This document shows, piece after piece, positions 1 to 5,090 of a stretch of 6,266 bases of DNA; within the stretch, counting starts at the first letter, position 1; each line of letters starts with the position of its first letter. The translations under genes were made by a program, and so were the position numbers. The notes under the pieces were generated by a model, which saw only the letters and a program-made list of their open reading frames with translations, searched no databases and was not told the origin of the DNA. Source of the stretch: Bryobacterales bacterium (lineage in GTDB: Bacteria; Acidobacteriota; Terriglobia; Bryobacterales; Bryobacteraceae); contig JALOKO010000244.1 in the NCBI GenBank assembly GCA_025456495.1, forward strand, positions 1 to 6,266, in the 5' to 3' direction.

Positions 1-241
1 CGTGGAGCACGGCGAATTGAGCAGCCATTTGCAGCTTGGAGTGGAGGGGATCACCCGCATCCTGGACGCGGCTGGCCGCGTCTTGGACGCCCGGGATCAG
101 GAAGCGGTGCTATTGGTGTCCGCGGGTAGTCGTCCCTTCGTCAGTCAGATTCTGGAGACGTCGCTGCCGGGGCTGGCGATCCTCTCCCACAACGAGATTC
201 CGCCGGGCATTCGGCTGCTGTCGCGAGGAACGGTCCAATGA
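1..241 (+). CDS. flhA: FlhA, flagellar type III export gate protein (C-terminal end, 5'-truncated by window)
   Basis: The reading frame is already open at the window edge, with complete codons from base 2, and runs to TGA at 239-241. The 79 visible residues form the end of the cytoplasmic domain. The tell-tale segment is LAILSHNEIPPGIRLLSRG near the C-terminus, matching the conserved S(Y/H)NEIPxG ending of FlhA/type III export-gate proteins. It is preceded by an alternating helix/strand stretch (DQEAVLLVSAGSRPFVSQIL) typical of the last subdomain. FlhA is the inner-membrane export gate whose cytoplasmic ring docks chaperone-substrate complexes during flagellar assembly. The membrane part lies outside the window. 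The GTG at base 2 is not a real start. Position directly upstream of flhF supports the flagellar paralogue over a virulence-type one. The stop codon overlaps an ATG (ATGA, 238-241) that opens a short ORF. Confidence 0.9.
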   Translation, partial: VEHGELSSHLQLGVEGITRILDAAGRVLDARDQEAVLLVSAGSRPFVSQILETSLPGLAILSHNEIPPGIRLLSRGTVQ

Positions 242-324
242 CCAGACCGCACCGGATCCGATACGTGCATCCACAGTCCCCTGGAAACCCCACGGGCAAG
301 AAAGGGATTGACTCATGCATCTGA
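238..324 (+). CDS. Possible 28-aa ORF bridging flhA and flhF
   Basis: ATG at 238 overlaps the flhA stop as ATGA. It is preceded by GAGGAA at 225-230 with a 7-base spacer, a good ribosome binding site. The frame encodes 28 residues (begins MTRPHRIRYVHPQ, basic, no hydrophobic segment) and ends with TGA at 322-324, 10 bases inside flhF. I do not recognise the peptide. Its geometry, coupled at both ends, suggests it may carry ribosomes from flhA into flhF rather than make a functional product. It could equally be a chance ORF, since the spacer is only 73 bases. The protein claim is inference; the signals are seen directly. Confidence 0.3.
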   Translation: MTRPHRIRYVHPQSPGNPTGKKGIDSCI

Positions 325-1961
325 AGACCTTCCATGCCCCCAGCATCCAGGACGCCATCCGGCAGGCCCGGCGGGAGTTGGGTCCCGACGCCATGCTGCT
401 GAACTCGCGGCGGGTGACGCAGCCGAATGACAAAGCCCCAACGGGCGACAAGGCTCAAGCAAACGACCGAGACAGCGTGTTTGCAGTGACCTTTGCCACG
501 GCGCAGGCGCCGGGAGCCAATGCGGCCGAAGCAGCGCCAGCCGGGGGCGCGATGGGTGCGGGAACGCAGACGCAGCCATCACGAAGCTCCGGCGCGTCGA
601 CGCATGGGGCAGGAGATGCTGCTTCGGCAAAAGCGGCGGGGTCCGGCGCGAAGGCAACGGAACGGCCGTCGCGTGCCGCGCAGGCCTACGGCAGCGAGAA
701 CTTGAACGGGTCCAATGGGACCAGGAGCGCCGCACGGCCCGGAGAGGCGGTCGCGGACTCCAGTGCCCGCGCGGATGTGTCCGGGACGCGCGCGGATGGA
801 TCTGGAGCGCGCGCGGGCAACCCGGGTGCGCGTGGAACCTCCCCGGAAGTGGAGGCGACACGCGGCGCGTCGTCGGACGCCAGCGGGACTGATGCCGATC
901 TGCAACAGCGCCGTGTCCGCAAGCAGACTGAGGATCTGGCCGGGGTGGAGGAGGGCAACACCCGCCTGCCAAGCTACGAGAAACTGTTCGAGCAAATGAC
1001 GTCCATGCGGCGCGAGATGCTGCTGCTGGCGGGCTCAGTGCGTCGCGCAAGCGCGGCCAACTACCGGCAGGACCTGCCCAGCGAAGAACTGCGCTGGGTA
1101 CACGATGTTCTGCTGTCGCAGGACTTCTACCCTGAGACGATTGAGGAAGTGATTGAGCAGATTGCGCCGCGGCTGGCGCAGGCTGCCCCCGGGGCGGCGC
1201 CGGCGCCCAACAGCGGCAAGTCGCGCAAGCGCGCGGCGGCACGAAAGGAACAAAGCCCCAGTTCCGCCGGGTTGCTGCAGATGCTGCGGGAGAATCTGGG
1301 GTCACGCATCGAACTTGCGCCGGAACCCAGCATCCGCAGGCGAACCGGCAGTCCGCATCTGGTGGCGCTGGTAGGGCCCCCTGGCGTCGGGAAAACCACC
1401 ACCCTGGTGAAGCTGGCCGCGCGCTATGGCGCAAATAGCCGCTTTCCGCTGCAGGTGATCTCCATGGACAACTACCGCGTGGCGGCGTCTGAGCAGTTGC
1501 GCACCTACTCTTCCGTGTTGGGTGTGGGCTTTGATGCCCTCACATCCGCGGCGGCGCTGGAGAAGGCCCTGCGGCAATATGAGGCCAAAGAGCTGATCCT
1601 CATCGACACGCCCGGATACGGGTGGCGAGACTTTGCGGCGGCCGAGGATCTGGCGGCGCTACTGCGGCAAAGCGAATCGGCCACCATTCACTTGGTGGTG
1701 TCGGCTTCGATGAAGCCCAGCGACCTGGCCCGGGTGGCGGACCTGTATGAGCTGTTCGGCTATCACTCCATTCTGTTTACGAAAGTGGACGAGACCGCCA
1801 CCATCGGGCCTCTGGTGAGCGAATCCTGTCTGCGGCGAAAGCCGCTGTCCTATCTTTGCGCGGGACAGAGGATACCAGAGGACATTGAGGTAGCAACGCG
1901 CGAACGAATCCTTGACCGCGTGTTGCCCGCGGCGTTGAGCAGTGAAGAATTCGCCGCCTAG
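315..1961 (+). CDS. flhF: FlhF, SRP-type GTPase for flagellar placement/assembly
   Basis: This 548-aa protein starts at ATG 315, with AAAGGG at 301-306 and an 8-base spacer. Three parts are visible. Residues 1-34 match the FlhF N-terminal signature (KTFHAPSIQDAIRQARRELG, then PDAMLLNSRRV). Residues about 36-215 are a long Ala/Gly/Ser/Arg/Thr-rich, probably disordered linker. From about 218 come the helical N domain and then the G domain: P-loop GPPGVGKTT at 354-362 (Lys360), SMDNYRVAASEQL from 383, G3 DTPG at 431-434, and G4 TKVDE at 489-493. FlhF belongs with Ffh and FtsY among SRP GTPases. It is membrane-associated and in many bacteria sets the pole or number of flagella, usually with the MinD-like ATPase FlhG. 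No flhG follows; the sigma gene begins 18 bases after the TAG. The linker makes it longer than many homologues of about 370-450 aa. Identity is secure; role in polar placement is inferred from the family. Confidence 0.95.
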   Translation: MHLKTFHAPSIQDAIRQARRELGPDAMLLNSRRVTQPNDKAPTGDKAQANDRDSVFAVTFATAQAPGANAAEAAPAGGAMGAGTQTQPSRSSGASTHGAGDAASAKAAGSGAKATERPSRAAQAYGSENLNGSNGTRSAARPGEAVADSSARADVSGTRADGSGARAGNPGARGTSPEVEATRGASSDASGTDADLQQRRVRKQTEDLAGVEEGNTRLPSYEKLFEQMTSMRREMLLLAGSVRRASAANYRQDLPSEELRWVHDVLLSQDFYPETIEEVIEQIAPRLAQAAPGAAPAPNSGKSRKRAAARKEQSPSSAGLLQMLRENLGSRIELAPEPSIRRRTGSPHLVALVGPPGVGKTTTLVKLAARYGANSRFPLQVISMDNYRVAASEQLRTYSSVLGVGFDALTSAAALEKALRQYEAKELILIDTPGYGWRDFAAAEDLAALLRQSESATIHLVVSASMKPSDLARVADLYELFGYHSILFTKVDETATIGPLVSESCLRRKPLSYLCAGQRIPEDIEVATRERILDRVLPAALSSEEFAA

Positions 1962-1979
1962 GCGGGGTAGGAGACCCGG

Positions 1980-2741
1980 ATGAAAACCGCCGCCATGCGC
2001 AGTCAACCTACCAATATGCAGGACGCGGCTTCGCGCGAGGCGCTCATCCTGGAGCATCTGCCGCAGGTACGCCTGATTGCGCGCAAGATCCAGGAGCGCC
2101 TGCCCGAAAGCATTTCGATTGATGATCTGGTGTCGGCGGGGGTGCTGGGGCTGATCTCAGCCATTGACTGCTTTGACGCCCGCCACAACGTGAAGCTGAA
2201 GACCTACGCCGAGTACAAGATTCGCGGCGCGATACTGGATAGCTTGCGCGACCTGGATTGGGCGCCCAGGCAAAGGCGCCGTCTGGCCAAGCAGATTGAG
2301 GCCGCCATCAGCCGTCTGGAGCAAAAGTTGCAGGGGGCGCCGGAAGATGACGCGATTGCCGAGGAACTCGGGGTTGATCTGGACACCTACCGCCAGTATC
2401 TGGTGAACACGCAGGGCCTGACGCTGGGTAGCCTGGAGTACGCAGGCCGGGAAGAGGACGGGCGGGAGTTGATCTCCTTCCTTGCCGATGAGGATTCCCC
2501 CTTACCCAGCGAGGCCGTGGAGCAAAGGGAGTTGGAGCGTGTCCTGGCGGACAGTATCCGCAAGCTGCCGAAGATGGAGCGAACCATCCTTGGTTTGTAC
2601 TACCAGGAAGAGTTGACTCTGCGCGAGATTGCACGAATCGTGAACCTGCATGAGTCGCGGATTTCGCAACTGAAGACGCAGGCGATTCTACGGCTGCGGG
2701 CGAACATGCGGCGGGTGTGGCCGATGGAGCGTGGAGCATGA
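1980..2741 (+). CDS. fliA: FliA/WhiG-family RNA polymerase sigma-28 factor
   Basis: This 253-aa protein starts at ATG 1980 behind TAGGAG (1968-1973) with a 6-base spacer; ATGs at 1995 and 2016 are weaker alternatives. Region 2 covers about residues 22-100, with DLVSAGVLGLISAIDCFD and YAEYKIRGAILDSLRDLDW followed by APRQRRR. That wording is typical of the FliA/WhiG/SigD subgroup. Region 3 covers about 101-180 and includes the AIAEELGVDLDTY helix-turn-helix-like stretch. Region 4 covers about 185-245, with LPKMERTILGLYYQEELTL and the -35-binding HTH REIARIVNLHESRISQLKTQ. These sigma factors direct RNA polymerase to late flagellar, chemotaxis and motility promoters (consensus TAAA-N15-GCCGATAA) and are usually held back by anti-sigma FlgM, which is not in this window. 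The gene lies 18 bases after flhF and overlaps fliN by four bases, so it is surely in the same operon. Confidence 0.93.
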   Translation: MKTAAMRSQPTNMQDAASREALILEHLPQVRLIARKIQERLPESISIDDLVSAGVLGLISAIDCFDARHNVKLKTYAEYKIRGAILDSLRDLDWAPRQRRRLAKQIEAAISRLEQKLQGAPEDDAIAEELGVDLDTYRQYLVNTQGLTLGSLEYAGREEDGRELISFLADEDSPLPSEAVEQRELERVLADSIRKLPKMERTILGLYYQEELTLREIARIVNLHESRISQLKTQAILRLRANMRRVWPMERGA

Positions 2742-3613
2742 CCCCGGACGCTTTCAATGCGCGCTTCGAGGGCTTCCTGGCTGAGTATGACGCACGCTTG
2801 AAGGCAGCCCTGGAGATGCTGACCGGGGAACCGGTAACGCTGACTCCGATTCCGAGGGACGATGCACAGTCCCTCATCCGCGATGCGCTTCACCGGGACA
2901 TGGCCAACTGGACCTGGAGCGGGTACGCGTTGGGGACGCAGCCGCCTTCGGCTATCCATGTTGGCGCGTCTGAGCTCACCAGCAAGGCCATTGGAGCGAA
3001 GATCCTCCTGGCCGCGGGCATTGAGGAGATCACGGACTCCGACGTCAACGACAGCTACTCTGAGGTGCAGCAAAGTGCCGTCGCGGCCCTTGCCCAGTGG
3101 CTTTCGCGCCAATTGGGAGCCGACATTGCGTGTACGGTGAGCGGGTCTCCCCCGAAGACTCCAGATGCGGCGGATTGCTGGCTGTTCCGCTTGAAGATGG
3201 ACGATCAGCGACTGGACCCGGTGTGCCTGGCGGTGCCCGCGGCGCTGCAAGGGGTCCTGCTCGGGACCAGTGCGGGCGCGCCGGAAGAGGTGCAGGCGCA
3301 AGCGCCGCCCGTTGCTGGAAACGCACCCCAGACGCATCCAGCGGCTGCGGCTGTTCCGGCTGCTGCCGCCGACCCGTCCATTGGTCGCATTCTGGACTTC
3401 GAATTGCCTCTGCGTGTCAGCTTTGGCAAGGCGCACCTGCCTCTGCGTGACGTGCTGAAGCTGACGACGGGGTCAATCATCGAACTCGATCGATCGATTT
3501 CCGATCCGGTGGAGATTGTGGTGAATAACCGGGTGATCGGGCGTGGTGAGGTGGTGGTGGTGGAGGGCAACTATGGCATCCGCATCCAGGAAATCACCAC
3601 CCATGGTGGTTAA
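2738..3613 (+). CDS. fliN: FliN-type flagellar motor switch protein with long N-terminal extension
   Basis: I place the start at ATG 2738, which overlaps the sigma stop as ATGA and has GGAG at 2726-2729 with an 8-base spacer. A start at 2717 in the same frame is possible but lacks these signals. The product is 291 aa. Residues about 218-291 are a clear SpoA/FliN domain: LPLRVSFGKAHLPLRDVLKL, then TGSIIELDRSISDPVEIVVN, then NRVIGRGEVVVVEGNYGIRI. FliN builds the lower part of the C-ring, binds FliM and FliH, and takes part in rotation switching and export. Classical FliN is about 100-140 aa; here an Ala/Pro/Gln linker (about 180-214) joins SpoA to an N-terminal domain of about 180 residues. That domain has a helical stretch (EITDSDVNDSYSEVQQSAVA) that could be a degenerate FliM/FliY/CheC-like fold, but I cannot confirm it. 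No phosphatase signature is obvious. The SpoA call is secure; the exact name FliN versus 'FliM/FliN family' is less so. Confidence 0.88.
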   Translation: MTPDAFNARFEGFLAEYDARLKAALEMLTGEPVTLTPIPRDDAQSLIRDALHRDMANWTWSGYALGTQPPSAIHVGASELTSKAIGAKILLAAGIEEITDSDVNDSYSEVQQSAVAALAQWLSRQLGADIACTVSGSPPKTPDAADCWLFRLKMDDQRLDPVCLAVPAALQGVLLGTSAGAPEEVQAQAPPVAGNAPQTHPAAAAVPAAAADPSIGRILDFELPLRVSFGKAHLPLRDVLKLTTGSIIELDRSISDPVEIVVNNRVIGRGEVVVVEGNYGIRIQEITTHGG

Positions 3614-3622
3614 CGGATACGG

Positions 3623-3637
3623 GATGGGCTGCCCATC
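3623..3637. repeat. 15-bp hyphenated palindrome between fliN and the next gene
   Basis: GATGGGC-T-GCCCATC is a perfect 7-bp inverted repeat around one base, starting 9 bases after the fliN stop. As RNA it could form a 6-bp stem with a CTG loop. No T-run follows, so it is not an intrinsic terminator. It may be an operator-like site or an RNA processing or stability element in the roughly 120-base gap. Function unknown. Confidence 0.4.
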
Positions 3638-3733
3638 GCACGGCGGCGGGAGTGGCCGCACAGGAATGGCTTCGATGAACGGGAATGGTTTCCTGAATGA
3701 CCGCGGAAGCGTTCAAGACTAGCGAAAGGATGC

Positions 3734-4231
3734 ATGCTGATGTTGAGTGTGATTCTGGCTTCGGTGGCCCTGGTGGGTCTTTTGTTTGCGGGCGCCGCGC
3801 TCTGGATGCTCTTTCGCGAGCAGGCCAAGATGCGCGTGGAAGTGAGCCAAAGCGCCGTGGAGCTTGCGGTGCTGCACGAGAAAGTGCGGCATGCCCAGGA
3901 ACAGTTTGGCGCCCAGGTGGAAAAGGTGGTCTCGCGCCAGGAGGCAGTCTCCGAACACGCCGCGGAGTTGCAGGAGCGCTTCCAGCGTGTGGAAATGCAC
4001 GCCGGGCTGTGTGTCCCCCCGAAACCAGCGGCATCCGGGTTCAACATCAACAAGCGGGTGGAAGTGATTCGCCTGTTCAAGGATGGCTTGCACGAAGAGG
4101 AGATCGCTGAACAACTGGCGGTGCCCCTGGGTGAGGTGCGGCTGCTGATTTACCTGGAACGAAACCAGAACGAAGCAGCGACGACAACGCCGCGTCGCCG
4201 TGGACGCCAGGACGGCTCCTTCGCCGCCTGA
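3734..4231 (+). CDS. DUF2802-like membrane-anchored coiled-coil protein with HTH-like C-terminus
   Basis: This 165-aa product begins MLMLSVILASVALVGLLFAG. Residues 4-27 form one transmembrane helix, followed by basic/charged residues. Residues about 28-90 are a heptad-like, Glu/Gln/Val-rich coiled coil (AVELAVLHEKVRHAQEQFGA). Residues 107-143 read NKRVEVIRLFKDGLHEEEIA and then EQLAVPLGEVRLLIYLER, a helix-turn-helix-like module resembling the end of DUF2802 proteins, small proteins often found beside flagellar and chemotaxis genes. A basic tail (RRRGRQ) follows. The function of this family is not established. Start choice: ATG 3734 has GAAAGG only 4 bases upstream, while the in-frame ATG 3740 has it 10 bases upstream; either is possible and they differ by two residues. 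It is the last gene before a strong terminator, and the 120-base gap after fliN holds no clear promoter, so I take it as the operon's last member. Confidence 0.72.
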   Translation: MLMLSVILASVALVGLLFAGAALWMLFREQAKMRVEVSQSAVELAVLHEKVRHAQEQFGAQVEKVVSRQEAVSEHAAELQERFQRVEMHAGLCVPPKPAASGFNINKRVEVIRLFKDGLHEEEIAEQLAVPLGEVRLLIYLERNQNEAATTTPRRRGRQDGSFAA

Positions 4232-4258
4232 ACCGTAAAGAGAGTTGGATCTTGTAGG

Positions 4259-4306
4259 CCGCCAGGGGTGCGGGAGGGCATTCGCCCCTGCTCCCCTGGC
4301 GGTTTT
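4259..4306 (+). terminator. Intrinsic terminator closing the flagellar operon
   Basis: CCGCCAGGGG (4259-4268) pairs perfectly with CCCCTGGCGG (4293-4302), followed by TTTT (4303-4306). A second small stem, GGGC-ATTC-GCCC (4276-4287), lies inside the loop. The hairpin starts 27 bases after the last flagellar stop codon. The T-run is short but the stem is very stable. Confidence 0.75.
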
Positions 4307-4475
4307 GCCGTCCAGGCCCTTTGCACCCACCCACGGCCCCTGCCAACGCAATGCGGCCAAGCGGATTCCCCTGTGCGGGGCGGGCCAGTGCCTCCACATC
4401 GAAAGTGCGTCTACCTGGCTGTGCCGGGCAGTCATGGCCCTTTTCGTCAGGCCAAGAGTGGCCCGGGACTGGGGG

Positions 4476-4510
4476 GCTGCGTTTCGCGACGGCGATCCGG
4501 AGAACGCAGC
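4476..4510. repeat. Bulged hairpin, 8 + 4 bp
   Basis: GCTGCGTT (4476-4483) pairs perfectly with AACGCAGC (4503-4510). Directly stacked inside is TCGC (4484-4487) with GCGA (4492-4495) around a GACG tetraloop. This leaves a 7-base bulge TCCGGAG (4496-4502), which contains the palindrome TCCGGA. No T-run follows, so it is not an intrinsic terminator. It is a candidate element of a structured RNA. Confidence 0.4.
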
Positions 4511-4535
4511 GAGTACGGGCGCGGCTCTGGAGTCT

Positions 4536-4553
4536 GTTATCCTGCGCGATAAC
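4536..4553. repeat. Inverted repeat GTTATC-N6-GATAAC
   Basis: GTTATC (4536-4541) and GATAAC (4548-4553) are perfect reverse complements separated by CTGCGC. One helical turn lies between half-site centres (12 bases, slightly more than one turn), compatible with a dimeric repressor site or a short RNA stem. No promoter elements are obvious immediately beside it. Confidence 0.35.
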
Positions 4554-4728
4554 CCGACACGGACGCCGAGTTCCGCCCCTGCTGCAAATTTCCTGGCTAG
4601 CATGTTGATTCTCTTGACCTTGCTTCCTGAGTCAGCACTACATCTATCGAGGATCGAACTAAGGCAAACGTCTATCCCCACCTTTCTATCCGAAAACGGA
4701 AAGCTATCTGAATCTACTGTTTCGTGAG

Positions 4729-4752
4729 CTAGTTTGCATTGGACAAAACTAG
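4729..4752. repeat. 7-bp inverted repeat CTAGTTT-N10-AAACTAG
   Basis: CTAGTTT (4729-4735) and AAACTAG (4746-4752) are perfect reverse complements around GCATTGGACA. Overlapping the right arm is AGTAC-TGGT-GTACT (4751-4764) followed by TTT, so two alternative hairpins could compete. Operator or small-RNA element are both possible; neither is shown. Confidence 0.4.
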
Positions 4753-4837
4753 TACTGGTGTACTTTTAAGTTGTTGCAAAGAAGTCGTTTAGATGTGTAG
4801 AGGATTTTTTTATTGATCCGATACTGCCTATTCTTTG

Positions 4838-4850
4838 TGTAAAATTTACA
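4838..4850. repeat. 13-bp palindrome TGTAAAATTTACA
   Basis: TGTAAA and TTTACA are perfect inverted half-sites around a single A. The half-sites equal those of the TyrR box, but TyrR needs a 6-base centre, so that assignment does not fit. The palindrome overlaps TAAAAT, a possible -10 hexamer (4840-4845), which would suit a repressor site. It lies about 40-50 bases upstream of the better promoter at 4890-4898. Confidence 0.35.
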
Positions 4851-4889
4851 GCATCTAATGAATTGATTGGATTACGCGGAAGTCGGTCG

Positions 4890-4898
4890 TGTTATACT
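4890..4898 (+). promoter_or_regulatory. Extended -10 promoter for the hydrolase gene
   Basis: TG-T-TATACT matches the extended -10 consensus TGnTATAAT at all but one base. No good -35 hexamer sits 16-18 bases upstream, as is usual for extended -10 promoters. Transcription would start near 4905, giving a leader of about 165 bases before the TTG start at 5069. Confidence 0.5.
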
Positions 4899-4946
4899 CG
4901 CAAAGGAATAACGGCTGGACCTGCGGGGTCAGGTTTGCCCTTTGTG
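4899..4946 (+). promoter_or_regulatory. Structured 5' leader element upstream of the hydrolase gene
   Basis: A nested hairpin can be drawn. ACCTG (4919-4923) pairs with CAGGT (4930-4934) around CGGGGT. GGC (4913-4915) pairs with GCC (4937-4939). CGCAAAG (4899-4905) pairs with CTTTGTG (4940-4946, one G-U). An asymmetric 7-base bulge lies on the 5' side. If transcription starts near 4905, the outermost stem would be only partly transcribed. GCAAAG recalls the c-di-GMP (GEMM) riboswitch core, but the expected partner segments do not line up, so I do not call a riboswitch class. Confidence 0.3.
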
Positions 4947-5006
4947 AAGAACCTTGATCCCTTCAGTGGCGAATTCTCGCTCAGCCCGTTATACGCGGAG
5001 TGTACG

Positions 5007-5090
5007 ATGCGGACCTTGGTCTGTGGGTACCTGGCTGCGGATGTCGAACAACCTGTGAGGAATCTGTTTTGCGCATACTGCATCGGGTGA
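5007..5090 (+). CDS. Possible 27-aa upstream ORF/leader peptide
   Basis: ATG 5007 has GGAG at 4997-5000 with a 6-base spacer, a better initiation signal than that of the main gene. It encodes 27 residues beginning MRTLVCGYLAADVEQP, with three Cys in total and no signal peptide. It ends with TGA at 5088-5090, overlapping the hydrolase start (TTG 5069) by 22 bases in another frame. Translation through this ORF would cover the hydrolase ribosome binding site, so it could couple or dampen initiation. The product is unrecognised, and chance occurrence cannot be excluded. Confidence 0.33.
   Translation: MRTLVCGYLAADVEQPVRNLFCAYCIG

Larger units (their letters stand above)
4307..4589. other. GC-rich intergenic stretch, no convincing gene
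   Basis: All three forward frames are largely open here, which in GC-rich DNA carries little weight. None shows a ribosome binding site with a credible start, and none of the translations (Pro/Arg/Ala/Ser-rich) resembles a known family. The visible content is a series of short inverted repeats, of which the best are listed separately (4476-4510 and 4536-4553). Smaller ones are CCCC-TGTGC-GGGG at 4368-4380 and GGCCA-AGAG-TGGCC at 4450-4463. The stretch could hold a decayed gene or a structured RNA; neither can be decided from one sequence. Confidence 0.5.
4590..4889. other. AT-rich intergenic stretch, no gene; likely regulatory
   Basis: Base composition drops sharply to AT-rich compared with both flanks, and stop codons occur in all frames. 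No RNA gene or coding region is recognised. It contains TCTATC motifs at 4643, 4671 and 4685 (spacing 28 and 14), a 7-bp inverted repeat at 4729-4752, AGTAC-TGGT-GTACT followed by TTT at 4751-4767, a run of seven T at 4805-4811 and the palindrome at 4838-4850. This is the expected look of a promoter/operator region upstream of the hydrolase gene, or of a site bound by AT-preferring nucleoid proteins. Confidence 0.5.

Noticed and set aside
313..1434. 373-aa - strand ORF opposite flhF
   Set aside because: This is a shadow of the GC-rich flhF codons: Pro/Arg/Ala/Ser-rich, no start signal, no family resemblance.
3624..3722. 32-aa ORF in the gap between fliN and the DUF2802-like gene
   Set aside because: It starts inside a palindrome, has no properly spaced ribosome binding site, and gives a Gly/Asn/Ser-rich peptide without features. 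Internal ATGs at 3666 and 3675 are no better supported.
4236..4265. Sigma-28 promoter (TAAA ... GCCG) after the last flagellar gene
   Set aside because: The spacing is off and the -10-like part is the terminator stem; it matches GCCGATAA only at the first four bases.
4426..4444. GGGC-N7-GCCC followed by TTTT as a second terminator
   Set aside because: The stem is only 4 bp with no extension, and no gene ends just upstream.
3719..4681. 320-aa - strand ORF containing a GLDGKTARG string reminiscent of ISAs1-family transposases
   Set aside because: The string is encoded by the antisense of the terminator hairpin, and the frame runs antisense through the DUF2802-like gene. No other transposase motif is present, so it is coincidence.
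4245..4727. 160-aa + strand ORF across the region after the flagellar terminator
   Set aside because: It starts within the upstream edge of the terminator, has no ribosome binding site, and two other forward frames are open over the same GC-rich stretch. The translation matches nothing I know. A decayed coding remnant is possible but unsupported.
4838..4850. TyrR box
   Set aside because: The half-sites TGTAAA and TTTACA match, but the centre is 1 base rather than 6, so the geometry is wrong.
4899..4946. c-di-GMP (GEMM-I) or c-di-AMP (ydaO) riboswitch
   Set aside because: CGCAAAG resembles part of the GEMM core and wall hydrolases are typical ydaO targets, but the other conserved segments of either class could not be lined up. 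Kept only as an unclassified structured leader.
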